The notes: a model not told the origin generated them from the letters alone. Counted from the first letter of the stretch, positions 7,772 through 14,987 are shown. The stretch is DNA of 31,698 bases from Candidatus Woesearchaeota archaeon (GCA_018302885.1 JAGVZC010000003.1:1-31698); one strand, 5' to 3'. Translations and numbers: made by a program.

Positions 7772-8654
7772 TAAAGGGGTCTGGAGTGACTTAAAGAATA
7801 TATTAATTGTATTAATAGCAGGGATTGTTTTATTTTTTTTATCAACAACAGTTTTACATGCTGGAGAAAAAGCATCAGATATAGAATCATGTAAAAATTG
7901 GGCAGTATTGCAAAGTTCTGTAAAAGTTCCAGGTGTTGATGTAAAACTAAAAGATTTTGAAAATCCTTGTGTAACCTTAAAAGATGAATTAAAAGGAAAT
8001 AAATTTGAAATGTATAATACTCTGGCAAATAGCATGTATGATGTTTGGAAAATGTATGGTCAGGGAAAATTGGATTTTTATAGTGATTGGGATTGGGGTA
8101 AAAAAAATACCTACTGCTTAATCGGCGATGAAATTGAAGTAACAGATGACATAAAAGACTATTCTGTAAATATAGACGAATTTGAAGAATATTTAAGTGA
8201 TAATAATGTTCCAAAAAGTGAATTTACATATGCAGAATTTTTAACAAATGCTAAAAAAACAGAGCTGGATTTTGGTTCTGGAAACATTGATTTAAAAAAA
8301 GGAGATAAAATATATATCATATTCACAGTTATAAAAAAATCTGAAGGATTGACTTTGACAGAAGGTAGTGTTATTGGTGTTGGTAGCTGCGCAATTGGAG
8401 GAATAGCAGGAGCAAAAATAGGGACAATAATTGGTGGAATAATTGGATTAGGGGCGGGATCGCTTGCAACAGCTCCTACAGGAGGGGTCATTGGTGCAGG
8501 TACTGGATGTTTAATTGGAGTATTGGGTACTGGAATATCATATGCAGTAGGGCATAGTGATGAGTTATATCCAGGTATAATTTTAATCACAGGAGAAAAT
8601 ATTCCTTCATTAGAAAAGAAATGTGATGGGGGGCTTCATTATAATCCAAAATGA
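7758..8654 (+). CDS. Pilin-like protein with glycine-zipper region
   Basis: A 298-residue protein. The N-terminus MFSDNKGVWSDLKN followed by a hydrophobic helix (ILIVLIAGIVLFFLSTTVL) resembles a class III signal with cleavage possible after KG. The middle is hydrophilic with a few cysteines. Residues about 203-268 are a striking Gly/Ala/Ile-rich stretch with repeated GxxxG spacing (GGIAGAKIGTIIGG), which looks like a glycine zipper hairpin that could insert in or cross a membrane. The ATG lies inside the preceding mini-gene and the TGA overlaps the following ATG (ATGA). A tip or membrane-active minor pilin is one reading; function unproven. Confidence 0.82.
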   Translation: MFSDNKGVWSDLKNILIVLIAGIVLFFLSTTVLHAGEKASDIESCKNWAVLQSSVKVPGVDVKLKDFENPCVTLKDELKGNKFEMYNTLANSMYDVWKMYGQGKLDFYSDWDWGKKNTYCLIGDEIEVTDDIKDYSVNIDEFEEYLSDNNVPKSEFTYAEFLTNAKKTELDFGSGNIDLKKGDKIYIIFTVIKKSEGLTLTEGSVIGVGSCAIGGIAGAKIGTIIGGIIGLGAGSLATAPTGGVIGAGTGCLIGVLGTGISYAVGHSDELYPGIILITGENIPSLEKKCDGGLHYNPK

Positions 8655-8803
8655 ATAAGAAAGGTGAATGGGGTTGGGAAGAAATAAGCAAAATTCTGAT
8701 AGTTTTGATTGTAATAATAATCCTAATAGGAATAATTGTTTATCTAAAAGGAAGAGGAAGTGAATTAGTTCAGAAAATAATAGAAATATTCAGGTTTTCA
8801 TAA
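8651..8803 (+). CDS. Minimal pilin-like peptide of 50 residues
   Basis: ATG at 8651 in an ATGA overlap with the previous stop; TAA at 8801-8803 shares one base with the next ATG. The sequence is MNKKG-EWGWEEISK, then a hydrophobic helix (ILIVLIVIIILIGIIVYL), then a short basic amphipathic tail. The KKG motif and following helix are typical of prepilin peptidase substrates. With no globular domain it can hardly be a normal surface subunit. Both overlaps and the shared motif argue that this is a real gene. Confidence 0.75.
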   Translation: MNKKGEWGWEEISKILIVLIVIIILIGIIVYLKGRGSELVQKIIEIFRFS

Positions 8804-9408
8804 TGAAAAAAGCAGGATGGAGTATAGGGAGTTTTGCGAAAATATTATTTATATTAATAGTTTTACTAATCTTATTTCTTGGAATAACAAATTATTATGG
8901 GGGGGTAAATGAAATAATTAAAAAAATGCTTGGTGAAAAAACAGATATAGAAATAAGTCATGAAGAAAATGTTCAGGTAGAAAAAGATTTTGAAATTTTG
9001 GAAAAGCAAATAAAAAAATGCAAAGATTCTATAGAAAAGAATTGTGGATGTCTTGTCGATTTAAGCAAATTCACAAGTGATTATAGGATAGATTTTACAG
9101 ATAATGAAATTAAATTGATAACTATGAGGAATCAAAGAAGTGAAGGCATTCAAATGTCTCACTTCAACGAAAAGTTAAATTGTTACTGGAATAATGACTT
9201 AAAAGACAATGATTTTACAAGAATGCCCTTTGAAAATGAAGAGCCATACATCTTCAAGGAAGTGGCAATATGGACAAGCATAACTGGAAGAGGCAATGCA
9301 TTTTATTTCACGTATGATTTTAATATATTAAAAATAAATGGAAAAATGTGCTGGTTAACAGACAAAGTAAATGAAGATAAAATAAAAGAGGTAAACGAAT
9401 GTCAATAG
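8803..9408 (+). CDS. Pilin-like minor subunit
   Basis: A 201-residue protein beginning MKKAGWSIGSFAK, followed by a hydrophobic helix (about residues 14-32) and an extracellular domain. KKA matches the class III signal pattern with Ala before the cut, and the Gly-Trp afterwards is shared with the 50-residue peptide just upstream (EWGWEE). The domain contains five cysteines (KKCKDSIEKNCGCLVD plus two near the C-terminus), suggesting disulfide bonds. The ATG shares one base with the previous TAA. Predicted to be exported by the machine encoded upstream; fold not recognised. Confidence 0.82.
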   Translation: MKKAGWSIGSFAKILFILIVLLILFLGITNYYGGVNEIIKKMLGEKTDIEISHEENVQVEKDFEILEKQIKKCKDSIEKNCGCLVDLSKFTSDYRIDFTDNEIKLITMRNQRSEGIQMSHFNEKLNCYWNNDLKDNDFTRMPFENEEPYIFKEVAIWTSITGRGNAFYFTYDFNILKINGKMCWLTDKVNEDKIKEVNECQ

Positions 9409-9413
9409 AAAGA

Positions 9414-9421
9414 TTTAAATA
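9414..9421 (+). promoter_or_regulatory. Internal TATA box in the pilin cluster
   Basis: TTTAAATA is centred 26 bp before the ATG at 9444. It is the only convincing promoter within the pilin series and falls in the one gap of more than 10 bases. It divides the series in two and supports the choice of the inner ATG for the following gene. Confidence 0.6.
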
Positions 9422-9443
9422 AAAAAATATGGGTATTTATACT

Positions 9444-9812
9444 ATGAATAAAAAGGGTGCTGAACTTTCTATGAATGTTATCATTATATCAATCTTGGTT
9501 ATATTAGTTTTGTTGGTAATCGCATTTTTCTTTTTAGGAGGAACTTCAAATTTATTCCAAAAGATCCAAAGCGTTGGTCCAGATAATCTTGAAACTGCAG
9601 CAAGGGATTGCACAAGTAAGTGTCAATTAAGTCAAACATATTCAAGCGATAATTTAAAGGAAAAATCAAGCTATTGTAGAACAACATACCACGTGGATGG
9701 AAATGATGATGGGGTAGCTGATGAAAAACACCATTGTTGGTCCAGCATAGTTGATGTGGATTGTCCCGGAGTACAGGATTTCTGTCTATTTGATGCAGTA
9801 GAAGAATTATAA
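9444..9812 (+). CDS. Cysteine-rich pilin-like protein
   Basis: Start chosen at 9444 (MNKKGAELSMN) rather than the ATG at 9429, because the KKG^AELS class III signal then begins the protein and the TATA box sits at leaderless spacing. The 122-residue product has one hydrophobic helix (NVIIISILVILVLLVIAFFF) and a small domain with six cysteines. A loop, DGNDDGVADE, resembles a calcium-binding EF-like turn. Cysteine pairing and bound calcium would suit an exposed filament subunit. The next gene starts two bases after the stop. Confidence 0.83.
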   Translation: MNKKGAELSMNVIIISILVILVLLVIAFFFLGGTSNLFQKIQSVGPDNLETAARDCTSKCQLSQTYSSDNLKEKSSYCRTTYHVDGNDDGVADEKHHCWSSIVDVDCPGVQDFCLFDAVEEL

Positions 9813-9813
9813 A

Positions 9814-9996
9814 ATGTCAAAAAAAGGTTCTCTTCCAGTAGAGGTTATTGCAGTAACAATTCTAATTCTTCTGGTTCTGGTTATACTGGCAATAGCATTC
9901 AGGGAACAGATAGCTCAATTATTTTCATCTTTTGGTCAGCTTCTTAAAGGAACAACAGAAAGCGTAAATACTATAAATATAGAACAACTACAATAA
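9814..9996 (+). CDS. Small pilin-like protein (60 residues)
   Basis: MSKKG-SLPVEVIAVTILILLVLVILAIAF, then a short amphipathic tail REQIAQLFSSFGQLLKG. The start has the KKG^S class III pattern, with a Glu at about position +5 of the mature form, the residue most conserved in pilins. The hydrophobic helix is continuous and there is no globular head; length is in the range of small archaeal or Flp-type pilins. This is the best candidate in the cluster for a major, high-copy filament subunit. Tightly packed between neighbours (1 and 3 bases). Confidence 0.85.
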   Translation: MSKKGSLPVEVIAVTILILLVLVILAIAFREQIAQLFSSFGQLLKGTTESVNTINIEQLQ

Positions 9997-9999
9997 GGT

Positions 10000-10530
10000 A
10001 TGAATAAAAAGGCAGGAACAAAGACTTTGCTGAAAACTCTTATCGGATTCTTAATAGCAATTTTCTTTATCATATTGTTGCTTGCTATTCCTGGAAAATT
10101 TATTTTATTCGGCAGGGAAAAAGCAGATACTCAGGAAAATTTTTTCAATGAATTAAATAATAAAATACAAAAATTAGGTATTAATGAAGAAGAAACGCAA
10201 GCATTCCAGCTGGAAAGCAATAGATTGTTAATAGCATTCAACAAAAAAGATACAGAAATAAGCAGGAATGTTGAAGTGTATCTCGGAAATAAAAAAGATG
10301 TGAATACCATATTCAAAAAACCGCCAGAGTGTACAAATTGCTTGTGTTTGTGTAAAACAGAAGATGACAAATTAACATTCGAAAATGATTGTCTTCAGGA
10401 AAATGATATTTGCGAAAATTATGAAAAGGAAATAAAAAATAATGATAAGGAATTTTTCTTGTTTGGAGAAGGGTTATACAATTTAAAAATAAAAAAAGGT
10501 TTTGATGATATAATTATAGAATATGAATAA
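10000..10530 (+). CDS. Pilin-like protein with CxxCxCxC cluster
   Basis: A 176-residue protein starting MNKKAGTKTLLKT, followed by a strong hydrophobic helix (LIGFLIAIFFIILLLAIPG). KKA is compatible with class III processing. The exported domain includes CTNCLCLCKTE, four cysteines in seven residues, plus two more, which points to dense disulfides or metal binding. The last eight bases overlap the start of the next gene. No fold recognised; a minor subunit of the filament is inferred from context. Confidence 0.8.
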   Translation: MNKKAGTKTLLKTLIGFLIAIFFIILLLAIPGKFILFGREKADTQENFFNELNNKIQKLGINEEETQAFQLESNRLLIAFNKKDTEISRNVEVYLGNKKDVNTIFKKPPECTNCLCLCKTEDDKLTFENDCLQENDICENYEKEIKNNDKEFFLFGEGLYNLKIKKGFDDIIIEYE

Positions 10531-10882
10531 AATAGGTGCAACACAAAAGACATTATTTTTTATCTTTTTTATACTTATGGCTGCAATAATATTGTATTCA
10601 ACATCATCATATATCCAAGGTCAGTTTAATGGAGATGAATTCAACAAGGAGTTTATATCAAGAGATTTGGGATTGGCAATTGATGTATTAAGTTTTAGTC
10701 CTGAAAGTATAGAGATGAATTACAATTTAACAAAAGAATTTATGATTGAAAGCAGAAAATCAAATCTAAGAATAAAATCAAAGGATATTGAAATAGCAAA
10801 AGAGTATAATTTCATCTCTAAAGTGAATGATTTTTCAATAAAATCCAATAATGTAAAAATAAAGGATAATAAAATATCATAA
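10523..10882 (+). CDS. Pilin-like protein
   Basis: A 119-residue protein, MNKIGATQKTLFF, with one hydrophobic helix (about residues 10-27, FFIFFILMAAIILYS) and a mainly charged, Ser/Lys-rich exported part with no cysteine. The signal K-I-G-A departs from KKG but keeps a Gly before the likely cut. The gene begins inside the previous one (8-base overlap) and the next ATG is one base after its stop, so translation is coupled. Function inferred from context only. Confidence 0.75.
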   Translation: MNKIGATQKTLFFIFFILMAAIILYSTSSYIQGQFNGDEFNKEFISRDLGLAIDVLSFSPESIEMNYNLTKEFMIESRKSNLRIKSKDIEIAKEYNFISKVNDFSIKSNNVKIKDNKIS

Positions 10883-10883
10883 A

Positions 10884-11339
10884 ATGGACATAGCAAAAGA
10901 ATCAGTGTACTGGATATTCAGGATAATTATAATTGGATTGGCTTTGCTGTTTGTAATTTTAATATTGGGTTCTATGATGGATTATGAAGTTGACAGCAAT
11001 GATTTGGAATCTTATGTAATAAGAAATAAAATAATATTAGACAAGGATTGTCTGGCTTATGAAGGTTATAGGACAGAATTGGGAATTATAGATGCAAATA
11101 AATTTAACAAGAATAATATAGCAAGCTGTCTTAATACAAAAAAGGGAATAGCATTGAATTTAACATATGACGGATATTCAGAAACAATACTGATTAATGA
11201 GGATCTGGCAGATAAAATAGACTTTTGTTTTGATGAAGAGACATTTTCCTGTATAAGAAAGGGGTATAATTTGATTTTGAATGATAATCTGCAGGAAATT
11301 CCTGCTAGATTGATAATAGACACAATAGCACTAAAATGA
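10884..11339 (+). CDS. Membrane-anchored exported protein of the pilin cluster
   Basis: A 151-residue protein with an uncleaved-looking N-terminal helix (YWIFRIIIIGLALLFVILILGS) after MDIAKESV, followed by an exported domain with four cysteines (for example DKDCLAYEG and CFDEETFSC). It lacks the KKG motif, so it may be a membrane-anchored accessory protein instead of a processed pilin. The stop overlaps the next start by four bases (ATGA). No family recognised. Confidence 0.78.
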   Translation: MDIAKESVYWIFRIIIIGLALLFVILILGSMMDYEVDSNDLESYVIRNKIILDKDCLAYEGYRTELGIIDANKFNKNNIASCLNTKKGIALNLTYDGYSETILINEDLADKIDFCFDEETFSCIRKGYNLILNDNLQEIPARLIIDTIALK

Positions 11340-11797
11340 AAAAAGGGCAAGGAACAGGACTGGCACTGATAGTTTCGACAATCATACTTATATTAATAAT
11401 AACATTTTATGTCATAATTCTTGTATTAATTCCAGGAAAATCAATAGAGATAAAATCTGAGCAATATATTGGTTCTGAATCTGACATAAATTTGATAAAT
11501 TTTGTAAATTTAAATTCTGACTTGATTGTAAAATCAGTAAGCAGTTATGATTATACAGAATTAGAGAAAGAAATATACAAATCAAACATAGATGAATGTT
11601 GGGAAATGAAGATAAATGAAAAAAGATTCAGCAATAATTGTGAAATAAAAAATCCTTATACAACAGAGATGAATATTCCAGACTATGAAGGGCATACAAT
11701 AAAGATTATTTTTACTACAAACAGCAAATATGAAATAAAAAAGTTTGAAGGATTTTCTGGAGGGGAATTTGGTGGTGGAGCAGGAGGAACTCTTTAG
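11336..11797 (+). CDS. Pilin-like protein with Gly-rich tail
   Basis: A 153-residue protein starting MKKG-QGTGLALIVSTIILILIITFYVIILVLIPGK. KKG^Q followed by about 25 hydrophobic residues is a textbook class III signal. The exported part has two cysteines and ends in a flexible glycine-rich tail (FSGGEFGGGAGGTL). The start lies in an ATGA overlap with the preceding gene. Probable minor pilin; the glycine tail is unusual and could be a docking or flexible tip segment. Confidence 0.82.
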   Translation: MKKGQGTGLALIVSTIILILIITFYVIILVLIPGKSIEIKSEQYIGSESDINLINFVNLNSDLIVKSVSSYDYTELEKEIYKSNIDECWEMKINEKRFSNNCEIKNPYTTEMNIPDYEGHTIKIIFTTNSKYEIKKFEGFSGGEFGGGAGGTL

Positions 11798-11800
11798 AAA

Positions 11801-12484
11801 ATGAATAAAAAAGGACAAATTTTCATGCCAATAATGGTGATAGGGTTGACAATAATCCTAGTTTCATTTATTTTTATAATCACAACGCATAAGGACAAAA
11901 CAGAGAATTTTTTCTCGGTTGGTCAATTACAGGCAAATGTAATAACAAATTATCTTGAATTAGAAAAGGAATTTTTCTATTATGAAAAAATATTGGAATA
12001 TAATGAATACAAGTCAGTGAAGGAATTTGCTGGTGATGGAGCAGTTCCTGAAAATTGCAATGAAAAATGGAGATTTAATTCAGACTGTGAACCATATTTC
12101 AAGGAATATCTAAAGGAAAAATTAAATGATAATTTAGGGGAAAACAAGGTAGTAAATATAGATTCAGACATTGAAGTTTATTTCAAGGATTTTGATCTGT
12201 CTGTAAAAACAAACACGGCAGAAGTAAATTATGATGGTCCAATAAAAGTAAAGAAAAAACCATTGGTTAATTTTGAAGAACTTGAAAAATTAAAATCAGA
12301 CATAAGAAATTGCATAGAAACAAAAAATATGGATTCATGCAATCCAGAGTCAAATTCAGGAAAAGTTTACGCTTTTAGAAGGAAAATAGCGGACATTTTG
12401 GATAAAAATTTGGAACCAGAAGAGATATTTCTTGGATTCAGGATAGATATGTCAGATTCTGGTATAAAAAATTCCATATTCTAA
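11801..12484 (+). CDS. Pilin-like protein, last of the cluster
   Basis: A 227-residue protein starting MNKKG-QIFMPIMVIGLTIILVSFIFIITTH. The KKG^QIF signal and single hydrophobic helix again mark a prepilin peptidase substrate. The exported domain is helical and charged with four cysteines, the largest simple domain in the second half of the cluster. It ends 42 bases before the RPA gene, which has its own promoter, so the pilin operon ends here. Confidence 0.82.
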   Translation: MNKKGQIFMPIMVIGLTIILVSFIFIITTHKDKTENFFSVGQLQANVITNYLELEKEFFYYEKILEYNEYKSVKEFAGDGAVPENCNEKWRFNSDCEPYFKEYLKEKLNDNLGENKVVNIDSDIEVYFKDFDLSVKTNTAEVNYDGPIKVKKKPLVNFEELEKLKSDIRNCIETKNMDSCNPESNSGKVYAFRRKIADILDKNLEPEEIFLGFRIDMSDSGIKNSIF

Positions 12485-12494
12485 ACAACAGAAA

Positions 12495-12504
12495 TATTTA
12501 TAAT
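12495..12504 (+). promoter_or_regulatory. TATA box for the RPA operon
   Basis: TATTTATAAT is centred about 27 bp before the ATG at 12527, giving a leaderless start for the RPA gene. Confidence 0.6.
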
Positions 12505-12526
12505 ATTTCATTGGTTTTTCTTAAAA

Positions 12527-13468
12527 ATGATTAAGTTAAGTTATGAGCAGATTATAGAAAAAATACGTGATCAAACCAAAAAGCCTTTTTCTGAGATAGA
12601 GATATTGGTAAATAAAAAATTAGAGCAATTATCAGATTTGATATCAAAACAGGGAGCAGCGCATATAATAGCAAATGAATTAAAAGTAAAACTATTTGAT
12701 AAGATAGAAGGAAGATTAAAAATAAAGGATTTGGTTTCTGGAATGAATTCTGTTGAAGTGTTGTCAAAAGTGATAAAAATTTATGGGATAAGGGAATTTG
12801 AAAAAGATGGCAAGCAGGGAAAAGTAGCTTCAATATTGATAGGAGACGAAACAGGAACATGCAGGATGACTTTATGGGATACAAACCACATTGGAGAAAT
12901 AGAAAAAAATAATTTAATGGAAGAAAAGGTTGTTTTAGTGAAAAATGCCTATGTAAAAGAGAATAATGGATTCAAGGAAATTCATTTGGGAAACAGGGCA
13001 AATATAGTGTATCCAAATGAAAAAGTAAATGTAATAAGTTACAGTCCGCAACAGGCGATTAATACAAAAAAAATAAAGGATCTTGAAGTAAATGATTATG
13101 TAAGTATAGAAGGCACAATTGTGCAGGTGTTTGATCCAAGATTTTATGATAGTTGTCCAGAGTGCAGAAAGAAATTAAATGAGGAAGGAAAATGTGAAGT
13201 GCATGGTGTTGTAGAGAAAAAAGAAGTTCCAATAATAAATATCTTCTTGGATGATGGAACAGAAAATATAAGGGTTGTAATGTTCGGCAGTGCTGATCAA
13301 CTAATAAAAAACAAGGAAACTTTAAAAAATACAGATGAGTTCAGGGATGAGGTGTTGGGGAAACAGTTAAAAATACAGGGAAAAGTAATAAAAAATGAAA
13401 TGTTTGACAGAAATGAATTCAGGGCAAGTATTGTTGAGGAATTAAAACCAGAGGATATAATAAAATGA
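12527..13468 (+). CDS. Replication protein A-like single-stranded DNA-binding protein
   Basis: A 313-residue OB-fold protein that should coat single-stranded DNA in replication and repair. An N-terminal helical domain (about 1-60) precedes a first OB fold (about 65-160, with GKVASILIGDETGTCRMTLWD) and a second one (about 185-300). A zinc site lies inside the second: C210, C213, C223 and H226 (CPEC...CEVH), the arrangement known from archaeal RPA. It heads an operon with two genes that overlap by four bases each. Assignment rests on the OB/Zn pattern; DNA binding is family knowledge. Confidence 0.88.
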   Translation: MIKLSYEQIIEKIRDQTKKPFSEIEILVNKKLEQLSDLISKQGAAHIIANELKVKLFDKIEGRLKIKDLVSGMNSVEVLSKVIKIYGIREFEKDGKQGKVASILIGDETGTCRMTLWDTNHIGEIEKNNLMEEKVVLVKNAYVKENNGFKEIHLGNRANIVYPNEKVNVISYSPQQAINTKKIKDLEVNDYVSIEGTIVQVFDPRFYDSCPECRKKLNEEGKCEVHGVVEKKEVPIINIFLDDGTENIRVVMFGSADQLIKNKETLKNTDEFRDEVLGKQLKIQGKVIKNEMFDRNEFRASIVEELKPEDIIK

Positions 13469-13674
13469 AAAAAATCCATACAAGGGTAAAAAGAAGATTA
13501 GGGTTGGCTCACAATAAAAGGCATGTTAAAAAGATAAAAAAAGTAAGGCCAAAAACATTCAAGACAGAAGAATCAGCAAAGAAATATGCGGATGTAAAAG
13601 GAATAAAAAATTATGAATTAGTTAATTTAAAAATAGGAAGCAAAAGGAAATTAAAAGTAGTTTCTAAGAAATGA
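13465..13674 (+). CDS. Small basic protein, possibly nucleic-acid or ribosome associated
   Basis: A 69-residue, very Lys/Arg-rich protein. The first half (HTRVKRRLGLAHNKRHVKK) is basic and probably binds RNA or DNA. The second half, TFKTEESAKKYADVKG followed by YELVNLKIGSKRKLKVV, looks like a compact alpha/beta domain with alternating hydrophobic strands. ATGA overlaps join it to RPA upstream and to the nuclease downstream. It resembles in size and charge small archaeal ribosomal proteins, but I cannot name a family. Confidence 0.78.
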   Translation: MKKIHTRVKRRLGLAHNKRHVKKIKKVRPKTFKTEESAKKYADVKGIKNYELVNLKIGSKRKLKVVSKK

Positions 13675-14018
13675 TTTACACTATTTTAATAATTCTTATT
13701 GTTTTAGTTATAACACTTATTTTAATTCTTAGAAATTTAGCAAGAAAATATGGAGAATTAAAATATAAGCACAAAAGTGCGTTTGTAAAACATGGAAAAT
13801 CCTTTGAGCAATTATTCCCATTTATGAAAAATTATGGTTATGACTACAGGAATTTCAGGTTTATAGGGGATCCGATTGACGGTTTAAGCTTTGAAGATAA
13901 CAAAATTGTGTTCATTGAATTCAAGACAGGGGGTTCCGGATTATCCCAAAAACAAAGGAAAATAAGGGATTTAATTGAAAGTAAAAAAGTTGAATGGAAA
14001 GAAATAAGGGAAGAATAA
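13671..14018 (+). CDS. Membrane-anchored nuclease related to Holliday junction resolvases
   Basis: A 115-residue protein with an N-terminal membrane helix (YTILIILIVLVITLILIL) and a restriction-endonuclease-like domain. Motifs fit the predicted secreted or membrane endonuclease group distantly related to archaeal Holliday junction resolvase (COG4741): FIGDPIDGLSF supplies an Asp, VFIEFKTG the Glu-x-Lys pair, and LSQKQRKIRDLI the following helix. It would act on DNA near the membrane, possibly in uptake or degradation. Co-transcription with RPA (ATGA overlap through the small basic gene) fits DNA handling. Nuclease activity is inferred. Confidence 0.82.
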   Translation: MIYTILIILIVLVITLILILRNLARKYGELKYKHKSAFVKHGKSFEQLFPFMKNYGYDYRNFRFIGDPIDGLSFEDNKIVFIEFKTGGSGLSQKQRKIRDLIESKKVEWKEIREE

Positions 14019-14023
14019 AGAAA

Positions 14024-14031
14024 TTTATAAA
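14024..14031 (+). promoter_or_regulatory. TATA box for the caspase-fold-like gene
   Basis: TTTATAAA is centred 27 bp before the ATG at 14055 and 21 bp before a possible GTG at 14049. The spacing favours the ATG as the start of a leaderless transcript. Confidence 0.6.
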
Positions 14032-14054
14032 TTTTCTTATATTTATTAGTGAAA

Positions 14055-14924
14055 ATGAATATTCTAAATTTAATAAAAAGGTTAAATTTAAAAGATACAG
14101 TAAAAATAGCGGGGGCTGTAATTTTAAGCAATTTAATTGGTTATGCACAGGATACTATTCAAATTAAAGAAGTTAACAAACCAAAGAATGCGATAGTTAT
14201 TATAGCATCTCCTAAAGCAGATTACAATAATGGATTTAAATATTTTAGTGACGAAATTGAAAAAGTTAAAGATGCCGGTTATAATGTCTTTGTTGATACT
14301 GTTTCAAATAAAGAGGAATATTTTGACGCATTTAGAAAAGGTGCTAATTCATTGGATGGAAAGTTTGATCTTTATTTTGGGGCTGCTCACGGAAAGCCGA
14401 AATATATAACCTTGGGGCGTGAAAGAAAAATTGATGAAGATACAGCAAGTACAAAGGATTATATTAAAAATAAACTAAAATCATATGATTTACAAAAAGT
14501 GGATTTGTCCTGTTATTTTAATTCTGAAGCAAGGGGTATTCAATTCAGTTGCTCTGTTGCTGATACATCAGTGGGTGAATGTTTTGTTCAATTATTATCT
14601 AATTCTCTGGGAATTCCTATCGAAGCGCCAACAGTAAAAAGTTCAATGCCTAAACTATCAAAAGATTTGCATATTAAATATTCACGAATTGAAAGTTTAT
14701 TTTATATGAATTCTATAAAAAAAGAAGGATTTAATTCAGAGGGTAAGGGAAATTTTAGAAGTGAGAATGGTATTTATTATCCTTTGCTTAAAAATGAGAA
14801 AGGTGAAATTTCAGTAGAATGGGGGGATATAAACTCTCTTAGTATTCCGCAAGATTTCGATACTTCAAATGTTTATCATTTTAGATATAACAACATTGTT
14901 CGTGAAGTAAGACCTCAAAAATAA
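14055..14924 (+). CDS. Secreted caspase-fold-like (clan CD) protein, candidate cysteine peptidase
   Basis: A 289-residue protein. The N-terminus has a basic stretch then GAVILSNLIGYAQ, a likely signal peptide. The core has the order of a caspase-like Rossmann domain: strand NAIVIIASP, strand YNVFVDTVS, strand DLYFGAAHG with H112, strand VDLSCYFN with C153, then GECFVQLLSNSLGIPIEAPT, which matches the downstream helix-strand of gingipain/C11/CHAT-type proteins. H112 and C153 have the right order and spacing for the catalytic pair. It stands alone between two DNA-repair operons with its own promoter, and uses CGT/CGA arginine codons that are rare around it, hinting at transfer. Substrate unknown; C80-like or inactive relatives are alternatives. 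Confidence 0.7.
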   Translation: MNILNLIKRLNLKDTVKIAGAVILSNLIGYAQDTIQIKEVNKPKNAIVIIASPKADYNNGFKYFSDEIEKVKDAGYNVFVDTVSNKEEYFDAFRKGANSLDGKFDLYFGAAHGKPKYITLGRERKIDEDTASTKDYIKNKLKSYDLQKVDLSCYFNSEARGIQFSCSVADTSVGECFVQLLSNSLGIPIEAPTVKSSMPKLSKDLHIKYSRIESLFYMNSIKKEGFNSEGKGNFRSENGIYYPLLKNEKGEISVEWGDINSLSIPQDFDTSNVYHFRYNNIVREVRPQK

Positions 14925-14962
14925 AAAAATATATTCTTTAAAATATATATTACAGTGATGTT

Positions 14963-14980
14963 CGTGCGGACAACCGCGCG
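14963..14980. other. GC-rich hairpin in an AT-rich gap
   Basis: CGTGCGG (14963-14969) pairs with CCGCGCG (14974-14980) around an ACAA loop: seven pairs including one T-G wobble. It lies 38 bp after the caspase-like gene and just upstream of a TATA box, in otherwise A/T-only surroundings. It may act as a transcript-end structure, a small RNA fragment or a protein-binding site. No T-rich tract follows immediately, so a simple terminator is uncertain. Confidence 0.5.
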
Positions 14981-14987
14981 CACAGTC

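Noticed and set aside
7729..8214. 161-codon minus-strand frame
   Set aside because: Antisense shadow of the glycine-zipper protein; His/Leu-rich composition and no ribosome binding site.
14953..14985. C/D box guide RNA in the gap before the radA operon
   Set aside because: GTGATG resembles a C box, but no D box (CTGA) or C'/D' pair is found at suitable distance.
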